In this document: piece by piece, positions 22,904-32,817 of the stretch | How positions within the stretch are numbered: the stretch's first letter is position 1 | Layout: each line of letters begins with the position of its first letter | Assembly (NCBI GenBank): GCA_949987705.1 | Contig: OX465282.1 | Span: 88,214,070-88,278,069 of the forward strand | DNA length: 64,000 bases | Origin: Thereva unica | Taxonomy: Eukaryota > Arthropoda > Insecta > Diptera > Therevidae | Reading direction: 5' to 3' | The notes under the pieces: generated by a model | The model's database searches: none | Told to the model about the DNA's origin: nothing | Seen by the model: the letters and a program-made list of their open reading frames with translations, nothing else | Translations under genes and position numbers: made by a program

Positions 22904-24452
22904 TCATAGTTCTAAAAAATTTATAGAAATTGTTAAAAACTCATACAAAACAATACTGCAAATCAATGTCAGAAGAACAATGTTTGTGATAGCATCTAAA
23001 TTTTCAAAAGTATTATTGGAATCTTCTACGTTAAGAGAATAATCATCATAGTTTTCAAATGAATAATCCTCGGCATGACTGTCTCCTCTCTCCTCGGTCT
23101 CCTCGGAACGAAGTGATGTCTTTTCCCACTCTTCTTCTAATGCCAATTGTTGAATATCCTGATTTAAGAATAAAAACCATTTAAATTTTTGTACTAATTT
23201 TTCATTAAAAATATTTTACTGCCTGGGTAACACAATAGCCATAACTATTGAAAATAACTGTTTGGCTTGCTAGAATATCAACAACGTTCTGCTTTATATC
23301 TTTAATAATTACATTCAGTTTGAATCCTTTCAAAAAAAAATATTTTTAAGTATAATTTTACACATAAATGACTAAATCTTACCACGAATAAATTTTAGTC
23401 GGAAAGGTTTAGAGATGCGTAGACAAATTCGTTGAGGATTTTGTTCGTCATCATCATCAGAATACAGAGGATAATCATCAGATTCTTTAAAGAAATAAAC
23501 CTGCCTATAATTATCTTCTGTCCTCTCAGCAAATGTCACTGGAAAATTATAGATTAAATGTCGTATTTCGTCACTTTCGTTGTAAAAGGAATGCATATTT
23601 TTTCTGCATTCATCGACAAAGAAATTGGCGAAATATCGTGAAGCTTTTATGGCATTTGCAGAATGATTAATCTCTAGAGATATAAACTCGTAGGCATTTT
23701 TTTCTGGGTGGAATTGTACACCATAGAAGGGATATCTGAAATTATAATACATAATAATAGATTATGTTAAAATTTTCTTTTTCATATTTACTTTTTATGT
23801 TCTATTGTGGCTATAAAAGAGATACCTTTGGAGTCGGTACTAACAGATGTCTCTCGCCAGTCCTTGTTTAATCCAAATTTTTGAATATCCTGATTTATGA
23901 ATAAAACCATTTAAATTTTTGTGCTAAGTTATCATTAAAAATATTTTACTGTCTGGGTAACACAATAGCTATGACCATTAAAAGTAACTGCTTGTATTGC
24001 TAGAATATCAACAATCTCTTGTTGTATATGTTTAAACATTTTACTTTGTCTGAAACCTTTAAAAAATTTGTATTCTTAAGTACAATTTTACACCTAAATG
24101 ATAAAATCTTACCAGGGGTAAATCTAAGTCGTAAAGATTCAACGATGCGTCCACAATTTTGTCGAGGATCTTGATCGTCCTTAGCGGTTATAAACAGAAA
24201 AAATTCAAAGCCGAGGCAAGTACCCCATACTGGGAAATAGTCTCCATTGTTGTTCATTTCAACAGCCAATTTTAGGATAATTTTTCCAGTGTTTAGATAG
24301 TCGATATCTTTCAATGAGGCAGCGGACCCGCCTGTGAATAAAATTCTGGAAGTAGACAAATCTTATTGATGAAGGTTTTTTTGGTTCATAACTGCATTTA
24401 CCCATTTATTTGCTTTAACATTCTTTCATAGTAATCATAACTCTTTCCAAGC
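22904..24452 (-). CDS. Gamma-glutamyl hydrolase-like GGH-2, 7 visible exons, chimeric C-terminal exons
   Basis: Same predicted enzyme as GGH-1. Exons are 24402-24452, 24113-24345, 23950-24056, 23792-23889, 23383-23735, 23220-23326 and 22904-23158, all in phase, about 400 residues. Motifs are LFTGG (T where the other copies have P), PVWGTCLGFEF with the nucleophile Cys, NGHSYCVT, GLNKDWRETS and YPFYGVQFHPEK with the catalytic His. Exon 5 passes from a DDYPLYSDD acidic stretch into DEQNPQRICLRISKPFRL, clearly like the end of exon 2 (DDQDPRQNCGRIVESLRL). Exon 6 is a second exon 3, with Tyr at the conserved His of NxHxYCVT. Exon 7 starts like exon 4 (DIQQLALEEEWEKTS), then returns to the acidic tail and ends hydrophobic (ITNIVLLTLICSIVL). 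The rearrangement is shared with GGH-1, so it predates their separation. No N-terminal exon was found. Confidence 0.85.
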
Positions 24453-24662
24453 CTGCAGGAGAAAAATATACATCAGTTTAATTTAATGTAAATATTGAAA
24501 ACTGTTTACGTTGTATACTTTTTGTGGTGTGGCTGTTTCAACGAAGCTGACCCGACTGACTTAGCTAAGGCGCACATTGATCTGTGTCACGCAGTAAGCG
24601 CAGAGCAGGGCAGCACGAAAAAAAAATTCAAAAAAAAAAAACAGTAAGTGGAACGTGTCGCG

Positions 24663-25132
24663 CAGTTTCTGTGCTCCTTGAACAACGGGTTCCTGGCTAA
24701 CCTAGGTGTCTGGCTACTATCTCAGAGGTCCCGGGTTCGAATCCCGGGCAGCGCCCCACGGTCCTTCGCCTTTTCCTCTTTCCCACGTACATAACTTTCC
24801 TTCTTTCTTCTCCCCTCTTTACATTCCTGATTCCTGTTGTCATAGCCTTCCTTAACCCTTCCCCGCTCCATCAAAGCCCATGTCGTCGGTTGGTTGATGA
24901 GATTCAACTAGTTTCAGGAGGCATAACAGTCCAGCGAGTTGTTTCTCGATGCCCCGATGTTAAAGTCGCGATATTAATGGTTGGGAGTAGGTGGACTAAA
25001 AATATCGGGGGTAGGTTGTGGCAGTTCCTTCCTCCCCGACTAGACCTTCTATTCGACATTGCACTCTATACGAAGAAAATAGATTGTCGACAGTGCGCCT
25101 TTCCTGAGACTCTAGTCTATCACATAAAAAAA
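24663..25132 (+). mobile_element. tRNA-derived SINE with 8-bp target duplication
   Basis: A tRNA-like head carries a B box (GGGTTCGAATCC) at about 24732-24743 and a degenerate A box (GGCTAACCTAGG). The body is shared with the SINE at 46947-47440 (CCACGGTCC, GTCGGTTGGTTGA, CCAGCGAGTTGTT, ATAGATTGTCGACAGT). The tail is A-rich. GTGTCGCG (24655-24662) and GTGTCGTG (25133-25140) flank it with one mismatch. Confidence 0.85.
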
Positions 25133-25280
25133 GTGTCGTGAAGCCTGCGCCTAACGCAGTATTCGTATCATCTGCCTTGCGTTGGAATTCGCAGTTGACG
25201 CACCGAAACCGTGCTGGTGTGCCTGTATCGTCTGTGTCTCAATGTGCGCCCAGCCTTAAGGACGGATTTTTATGGAATAA

Positions 25281-25430
25281 TAGTCCAGTGCAATTAGTCG
25301 AAAAGGGGAATGAAATTGCATTTTACGATGTACGAAATTTTTTGCATTTGTTCGGGTACATATGACAATGATAAAACCAAGTTTGTGAGGTCGCAGTGTA
25401 TTGGGAAAAGCAGATGGTAGAGAAAATCAA
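25281..25430. repeat. One-ended copy of the long TIR found at 49204 and 54308
   Basis: AGTCCAGTGCAATTAGTCGA and the following 140 bases match the left end of the 49204-54308 element and, inverted, its right end. Only one terminus is seen, so the copy is truncated. It lies in the GGH-2 upstream region. Confidence 0.65.
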
Positions 25431-26408
25431 GACGGCGCACAATGGGCAAAAACAAGTGAAAAAGCACGCAAAATAAAAAAAAAAATTTTTAAAGTAAAAC
25501 TTCTTTAGGGACGTTAGCTTAAAAAATTTACATGAGAGTGAATCAATTTCATTCGCGTAACGCTCTCACACATGAAAAATCGTCAGAACTTTCGTATAAC
25601 GATGGGAAAAGGGGCGGACGAGGTACAAGAGACGATTACACTCGGGGCTGTGTGTGCAACAGTTAAAATACACTCTGCCTTACTGCATAGATTTTCTGGC
25701 ATGTTAGCTACGTTGTCGCCCAGACTTTGCTTTATCTCATTATAGGAATACAAATTCACCATTCTGTAGAGGTGAATTATTTCAGATTTTTCTTGTGGTT
25801 TGGTCACTGGCCGGGCTTAAGTCGCGGACAATTTGGAGTTGACTGACATGTTGGAAGCGGCATATACGAGAAGAATTTTCGGCGGTAGTTTGGGTGCTTA
25901 GAATACCAAAAGGGAGTGGTGAATTAAATGTGTGAGGTGCTGTTGTTTAAAGTTGGCACCCACTTCCCCTTTGGTGAGATGTGCTGGACCTTTCCCCTTT
26001 TTAAATTACAATTTTTTTAACTTGCACAAATCGACGAATCGTTTATGTCAAAACATTACACTGTTGTGAAAAACGTTCCTGATATGTTTTTTGGGTCGCC
26101 GATTACGAAAATCGAGGTCCCACTGCCTTAAAATATGCATGTCACCTTTAAATATGCTTAAAAATTCCCTTTTTTAAGGGTTTTCGCGATAATTTTAATT
26201 ACTATAATCAAAAACAATCTAATAAAATACATTTTTTGCAACATTTATATTCAAAAGTGGTTGATTTATAACCAAGCAAATTTTATGATAAGGGATAATA
26301 GTAAAGGGCTGAAACTATCCCTACATCGACTGAAAATATAAAGGTTTGTAAAAAATGTTTTTTCAATTTTATGCTTCGAATTCGGTTTAATCAGCCAAAA
26401 TAAATTAT

Positions 26409-26763
26409 TTTTTCGGGAATCGTATAGAAATGACGTACATTGTTTAATCAAAAATCGTAAAGAAAAGCGATACTTTTCTAGTTAGCAACACTTTTCTTCA
26501 CGATTTTAGATATAACTTTAATTACAATGCGATTAATTGTCAACAGAAAATGACCTACTTTAATCAATTATTATTTCTTTACAATTTACGTACTATTTCT
26601 ATATGATTCCCGATTAATTGTCAACAGAAAATGGCCTACTTTGACCAATTATTATTTCTTTACAATTTTTGATTTTCAATTTATGTAAGTCTTAATATTT
26701 TCTTTGCAATTTTTGATTTTCAATATTAAATGTACGTCATTTCTATACGCTTACCGAAAAAAT
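26409..26763. mobile_element. MITE nested in TIR element copy B
   Basis: The left terminus TTTTTTCGGGAATCGTATAG, continuing AAATGACGTACAT, is an inverted repeat of about 33 bp with the right terminus. It is absent from copy A, so it was inserted after the copies separated. Confidence 0.7.
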
Positions 26764-26778
26764 AGCATGTTCAACGCG

Positions 26779-26887
26779 CTAAGAAAAGTGATTTTTCCAG
26801 CTCGTGTAAATTTTAATCCACTCGCTCGCTACGCTCGCTCGCGAATTAAATATTTACATTCACTGGAAAACTATCACTTTTCTTTAC
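26779..26887. repeat. Hairpin-forming inverted repeat
   Basis: AAGAAAAGTGATTTTTCCAG is complementary to the right side (CTGGAAAACTATCACTTTTC), with CTCGCTCGCTACGCTCGCTC in the loop region. It is present only in copy B of the host element. Confidence 0.65.
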
Positions 26888-28252
26888 TTGTAGAACAATC
26901 TACTATTCAACTACGTATAGAAAGAAGAATTTGAAAAAAGGTTGATTGCATATCTTTTTGCTCCCTTTAAAATTAATTGGCTCCCTAAAAGATTGTATGG
27001 GACGAAGTAATCAGGTAATTGGCTAGGTGGCCATAAAGGGTGCCAATACCATACTCAAGTAGACTGGCTCCCGTTCGCGTAGGTAAAGCGGCTCGCATAG
27101 GTAAAGCTTCATTGTATGTGGTTGGCGGATTGCTTGGTAAAACAATACCTGGGTTTGGAATAGTCTATGCCGATGCGGATGTAATTATTAATGATCATGA
27201 ATGTAGCGGGAGCGGAGCATGCATACAGCTGGTGACATATCCAAGCGTACATGCGTTCAATTCGTTGATAAATAATATAGAAGTGTGTGTATTCAAATGC
27301 GACCTAACGGAATGTTCCATGAATGGAATGCATGCCACGCAAAGGTCGGACTACTTTTAACTTTTTCTGTAATGCCGCATTCGAAATAGCACACACAAGT
27401 ATGCACAACAAACACTTGCACCTTGCATGCACTCGTAACTTAGATTTTCGGGCTATGTGTGAAAGCCGGGACGGAAAAAAACCATGCAATTTTATGAACC
27501 TCTGAATGCAATGCATGTACGCTTGCATATGTCACCAGCTTACTTCCATGAGGCGAATGTTTAGATTTCCGTGCCTGTGGCGGTAGTATCCCTGCCTGTG
27601 GCGGAAGCGTGCATACCAGTGTGGGATGCGCACTTATATGCTATACGTACTAGGTACACCACGTGTATGCTTTTAAGAAAATTAGCCAATAAAAATTATT
27701 TTTACTCGGTTACTTTTAGGTTTTAATGTAACTAGGAAATCATAAATATTTTCAAATAGTATTTGTATCAAGTCCGTCAGTAGATTCGTCACTATTCTTC
27801 CTTCATCTGTCGTTGGCCTGAATTTTCTCAAGCGTACTATAGATCCGACAGACTTTCCACTATAATTACTAGCCGTTGGGCACAAAAGTTTTACTTCTCA
27901 AGTGTGGTCTTAAGCACACTCATATTTTTTTTATAACTAAATCTATAGTGATTTTTACTAGTTACTCAAAACTAAATTTACGTACGAGTATAAAAAAATA
28001 TTTTTAAACTCATACATTACAAAAATATATCGGAAAATATGTGATGCGCGCTCTTTTGACTGTTTTTGCCCATTGTGCGGCGGCCGATTTTTGCATTTGT
28101 GTTCCCCGACAGGTGAAATACAATTAGTTGTATATTAAAAATGACAGTCAAGCTCAACAATTACCCTCTGTACTGTCATGTCGTTCAAGTCATGGGGCAA
28201 TGTCTAACAGTAAGCTTGATTTGAAGGATACGGCAGAAAGGAAAGGTTAGAG

Positions 28253-28437
28253 CATGGTACAATAATTACAAGGTAAGCTCATAAGGGCCCCGTGACGTCA
28301 CTCAGATCTAAGTTCGCAAAGGAAAAAAGCTCTCTCGTGACGTCACTCAGATCTTTTCTCATATAAAAATGATAGAAGCTTTTCAAGATGTAAACAGAGC
28401 TTTTCCTTGCGAGCCTACCTTGTATTATTGTACCATG
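28253..28437. mobile_element. 185-bp MITE with perfect 8-bp duplication and two TGACGTCA sites
   Basis: The terminal inverted repeats are CATGGTACAATAATTACAAG on the left and CATGGTACAATAATACAAGG on the right (read inward). GGTTAGAG flanks it at 28245-28252 and 28438-28445. Two TGACGTCA palindromes lie at 28293-28300 and 28338-28345, each inside a repeated CGTGACGTCACTCAGATCT. An 8-bp duplication fits hAT- or P-like insertion. Confidence 0.85.
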
Positions 28438-28445
28438 GGTTAGAG

Positions 28446-29286
28446 GTCTAGAGGCTGCGTGAGTAGATCTCCATGAACCTTGCGTAAACTCTGAAATGTG
28501 TATATGAGAATTCCGTGTGGAATACCGTTGAGAAAAACTGAACAGTTGTTAAAACTCACATATAAAACTATGTACTTGACGGAAAGAGCTGTTTTTCTTT
28601 CATCTTGTCAAAATTACCTAACAGAACAACACGGAACGATTGTCTAACTATTTATTCCGTTTCAACGTGAACGGAAAAACTCTCCACTTCCTTTCAGAGC
28701 GTTTTGGCGAGCCTATTTGATTGAACAAAGTGATATTTGTAAGCCATTATAAATGCTGGTACAGTAACTACATTGACATATCAAATATGATTTGTAGGTT
28801 GGTTCTTGGTTTCTTCTAATTGCAGTAGTATCTATAGTTAGCTCATATGTATAAAACTGATGAGTATTATACGTTACGTTATGTAACGTAATGTTTAACG
28901 TTCTTAAATTAATTGTAAGAGCTATTTGTTTATATTTTGTAATCTTCTAATTTAAAAAAAAGTATAATGGCGTTTTGTTAATATACTGCCAAAAATGAAA
29001 TTGACCGGTAATTCCGATAAAAAACTACCGAAAATCGGTAATGAAGAATCTTGATAATTTTGGATTGCCTACAAGCTGCAAAACAAAGATACGTCTGAAT
29101 CAAAAAGCCGATGGAGGCCAAGGCTCGAATTGCATTTAGAGCCATCGAATAAGAAGAAGACCAGTTAAACGTAGCGACTACTGAAAAAAAAGATTTTAAG
29201 AGCCCTAAGTGAAATTCCTACAATGACCGCAAAGCCATTTAAATAGCTGAACCAACGAAAACACTTATGCAAAAATAGATTACATT
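28446..29286. other. No gene seen; GGH-3 downstream DNA
   Basis: No coding sequence is seen. The last part (about 29200-29290) is the conserved GGH 3' flank (AATAGCTGAACCAACGAAAA). Confidence 0.45.
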
Positions 29287-29292
29287 TTTATT
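29287..29292 (-). terminator. Polyadenylation signal of GGH-3
   Basis: AATAAA on the minus strand, 159 bp past the stop, in the conserved GGH 3' flank. Confidence 0.6.
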
Positions 29293-29450
29293 GAACATCG
29301 TGTATGCATATGTTTTGTACAATCGGGTATAAATATAGTTCTATGCCCACCAGTTACCAATGTGCAGTCTTCTTTAGTAGGAGTGGTTAAAATTTTTATA
29401 AATTTTAAAACTACAAGCATTCGTCTTCCATCAACGAATTACACTCATAG

Positions 29451-30645
29451 TCATAAAAAATTTATAGAAATTGTTAAAAACTCTTTCAAAAAAATACTGC
29501 ACATCAATATAAGAATAACAATTGTTGTGATCGCATCTAAATTTTTAAAATTATAATCGGCATCTTCTAAATCCAGAGGATAACGATCATAATTTTCAAA
29601 AAAATACGAATTCAAATTATCGCGATTATTATTGATATCTTCTAAGTCCAGAGGATAATCATAATAATATTTTAAAATATAAATCTCTGAAAAATGATTT
29701 CCTCTCATCTTAGAAAATGTCACTGGAAAATTATAGATTAAATGTCGCATTTCTTCGTTTTTGTTAGAAAAACAATGCATATTTTTTCTGCATTCATCTA
29801 CAAAGAAATTGGCGAAAAATCGTGAAGTTTGTATGGCACTTGGAGAATGATCAATATTTGAATACGTGAAGAACTCGTAGGCATTTTTTTCTGGATGGAA
29901 TTGTACACCATAGAAGGGATATCTGAAATTATTAAACATACTAATAAATTATGTTTAAATTTTCCTTTTTATATGTATTTACTTTCTATGTTCTATTGTG
30001 GATATAAAAGAGAAACCTCTGGAATCGGAAGTAATAGATGTCTCTCGCCAGTCCTTGTTTAATCCCAATTTATGAATATCCTGATTTAGGAATAAAAACA
30101 ATTTAAATTTTTGTGCTAAATTTTTATTAAAAATATTTTACTCCCTGGGTAACACAATAGCTGTGATGATTGAAAGTAACTGGTTGTTTTTCTAGAATTT
30201 CAACTACATCCTGTTTTATATCTTTAAACATTTTACTTAGTTTGAATCCTTTAAAAAAATAATAGTTTTAAATATAATTTTACAAACTTATAATAAAATC
30301 TTACCACGGGTAAATTTAAGTTGTAAGGATTCAGTGATGCGACCACAACGACGTCGAGGATCTTGTCCGTTCTTGGCAGTTATAAGCAGAAGAAATTCAA
30401 AGCCGAGGCAAGTACCCCATATTGGGAAGTAGTCTCCTTCATCATTCATTTGAACAGCCAATTTATAGATTACTCTTCCTGTGTATAGGAAGGTCTTATT
30501 TTCCAAACAGGCAGCGGCCCCGCCAGGTAATAAAATCCTGTAAATGGACAAATTTTATTGACGACGGCCTTTTATGGTTCATAATTGCATTTACCCGTTT
30601 ATTTGCTTTAATATTCTTTCATAGTAACTAGACCGCCTTCCAAGC
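29451..30645 (-). CDS. Gamma-glutamyl hydrolase-like GGH-3, 5 visible exons, doubled acidic tail
   Basis: Predicted folate gamma-glutamyl hydrolase of family C26. Exons are 30595-30645, 30305-30537, 30142-30248, 29983-30080 and 29451-29922, about 319 residues from the first recognised codon. Motifs are LLPGG, PIWGTCLGFEF (nucleophile Cys), NHHSYCVT, GLNKDWRETS and YPFYGVQFHPEK (catalytic His). The last exon is uninterrupted and carries two acidic blocks, DYPLDLEDINNN and RYPLDLEDADYN, then ITTIVILILMCSIFL, a hydrophobic stretch that could be a tail anchor or a lipid-anchor signal. The second block aligns with the tail that follows the interposed exons in GGH-1 and GGH-2, so this copy has the doubled tail without the inserted exons. 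The upstream flank is shared with GGH-4 and GGH-5 but contains no recognisable N-terminal exon. Confidence 0.87.
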
Positions 30646-31457
30646 CTGCAGGAGAAAAATATACATGAGTTTCCTTTTATGTAAATAAAACTGTTTACAT
30701 TGTATACTTTTCGTGGTGTGGCTCTCAGCAAAGCAGACCCTAATAATGGATTATTAAATGATTTCGAATAAATACGAAACAAAAATTCACAGTACAGAAG
30801 AATAACAATTTAATGATTATATGTCGTTTAAATTGATTGAAATGTCCATTTTCATTTGCCTATATTCATTTAGTTTTAATCAAAAATAACTACCCGAAAA
30901 CCGTTTTATCGCAGTAGCTTTCTTCACTGGTTCTGGTTCGGAGCGGGACTCGGGTAGTTTAGCATCTCTAGGCTCCAGGAGTCCTGGTTTACGCTACCCT
31001 TAAAGCAATATGGTGACTAGCCAAGCAAGGGCTGCAATGGATTTCTATGCGGAAGTTTCCGTCTCCGGAAGTGTTTTCTTCAGGGTCGGCTTTAGGTATT
31101 TTGGAGCACCGTACGAGAGAGTTTTATGCGCCCTCAACTTTTAGACATTTCTTTTTCGTAGATTACCTATATTATTACGTACAAATTATACAATAACCCA
31201 AGTAAAAATAAAAGATGGCCTTACAACGGGCGAACACTGGCCGGTTGGGAGCACGACGGCCAAACTTGACCAAAAGATTTAAATGACCGAGAACTGAGCT
31301 GTTAACACGGGCATAAGACGGTAAATTTGAACCGAAAAAAGAACCTGCACCAAATGTATTGTTGAATGTGCTTTATGTGAGCTTGATCATTTTCATTACG
31401 TACAATGCCCCTTGGATTATTATACTTAAAGATGCACAAGAGAAACAAGCTCGAAGG
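30646..31457. other. GGH-3 upstream flank, part of the duplication unit
   Basis: Several segments match other copies: TGTATACTTTTCGTGGTGTG (GGH-4 flank), TTTAGTTTTAATCAAAAATA (GGH-5 flank at about 48850) and AATGTATTGTTGAATGTG (GGH-4 flank at about 42167). A frame running from 30782 into exon 1 is not conserved in the other copies, so it is not proposed as the missing N-terminus. Confidence 0.6.
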
Positions 31458-31462
31458 CGTCG

Positions 31463-32706
31463 CACAGTGGGACCAAATCCAAAAAAGCTGGCCAAAAGTC
31501 TAAAAAAAAAGTTTATAGATTGCGGTTTTTTTGGGGGGGATGATTCGAGGACACTTCCAATAGTGAGCAGTCAGTCACGGAAGGTGAGATTTTTTTCTAC
31601 GGACTGAGAAATTGTAGTTGCTATTTTACTCTTTTTGCTTATTTTTAAACGTTAATATTGTGAAAAAAGGTTAACGTTTTCAAAACGCTATAAAAAATTA
31701 AGTAACCAAGCAATCGTGGTCGTGTAAAGTGGAATTTTCTTTGGAAGGTATGTATGAGTATAAAAAAAATTGCACTATACCCATTAAGTAAGTATATAAT
31801 ACACAGTAAGCATCTATTACACGTGCTTTTTATGAATTAGGATTGTAAGAATGCGATATATATTGGACAAAAAGTAATATTGCTCCACTCTGCTCCACTG
31901 GAAAACTTGCTGGGCGTTGTTGGTAAAGGTGTATTCCTTCACCTCCAAAAAAAATCCGCTGCCCAAAATTGCCCCTCCGTGTTTTAAGGTGTCACATACG
32001 TCCAGCACTAGCCCATGGAAATGGTACTTCAATATTGCAAAAATGCGGGACAAGGTTTTATTTTTGGGATGTGTAGGGGGGTCAGTGTGAGCTTAAATCT
32101 GAGTTTTCGGGATTCTAACCCACTCCCCCCCAATTTGGCCGCCATCTTGGAAAAGGTGCGCAAATGGTTTTTCCATTATATATCTCCGTAACAGTACATC
32201 TTACAGAAAATTTGCAAGGGCACTTTTTGTTTATAACTAAATTATCTACAATATATTAGCAAGATATTTTTGGGTAAATTTAATAATTAAGAAGTTATAA
32301 GCCTTAGAACACCAAAATTAGTCACAGTATTTTCTTTTAATGGCTATAGCTCTGAATGTTCGACATCAGAAGATAAAGATACAACTTTTACTTGTATTCA
32401 CAATGATTTTCTTCTGTAATTGCATTCTTAAAAATTCTTATTTTGTTTTTCTAATAAACAATAACTTCCTAATAAAATAACTTGCTTATAAAAAATTAAT
32501 CAAAAGTATTAAACATTATATTTAAACAATTTTTTTGATTTTTTTAAGAGGTTAAGTTAACCATATTGAGTCCGCCATTTTGAAAATCGAAATTTCGACA
32601 CCGGATTCGTCATCAGCGACCCCGAAAACCCCCGAGTGTAAAATTTGAGATCATTTAATGCACTTTTTGACTTTTGGCCAGCTTTTTTGGATTTGGTCCC
32701 ACTGTG
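31463..32706. mobile_element. Transib-like element, non-autonomous, with CGTCG target duplication
   Basis: The perfect 38-bp terminal inverted repeats begin CACAGTGGGACCAAATCC. CGTCG flanks both ends (31458-31462 and 32707-32711). The paralogous GGH-4 flank at about 42287 has a single CGTCGGTTAATG at the equivalent place, which is the empty site. Transib elements are known for 5-bp GC-rich duplications resembling CGNCG and for termini resembling the V(D)J recombination heptamer CACAGTG. The only sizeable frame (31817-32053, minus) has no recognisable transposase motif. Confidence 0.8.
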
Positions 32707-32817
32707 CGTCGGTTTGTTTTTCGGTGATTGACATTTTAATAGAAAATATTGTTATTTGACCGGTCGAAAAAAATAATAAGGTGCAAAGTGCTGTATAGTT
32801 ATTTTATACTTTGTCAG

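Larger units (their letters stand above)
25492..27897. mobile_element. Non-autonomous TIR element, copy B (inverted relative to 3468-5333)
   Basis: The ends are AAGTAAAACTTCTTTAGGG and its partner AAAGTTTTACTTCT. It matches copy A in inverted orientation along its length but is about 540 bp longer because of extra DNA at about 26409-26908. Its best open frame (27040-27360) matches the minus-strand frame of copy A and has no known domain. Confidence 0.7.

Noticed and set aside
27040..27360. Conserved 106-codon frame present in both copies of a repeat (also 3970-4293)
   Set aside because: Both copies are parts of the same TIR element; similarity follows from the repeat, and no domain or catalytic motif is visible.
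30591..30782. N-terminal extension of GGH-3 reading directly into exon 1
   Set aside because: The frame is not conserved upstream of the other copies and lacks GGH N-terminal features. TTTTTCTCCTGCAG at the junction is a strong acceptor.
31817..32053. Transposase of the Transib-like element
   Set aside because: The 78-codon minus-strand frame shows no recognisable Transib or RAG1-like motif, and the element is too short to be autonomous.
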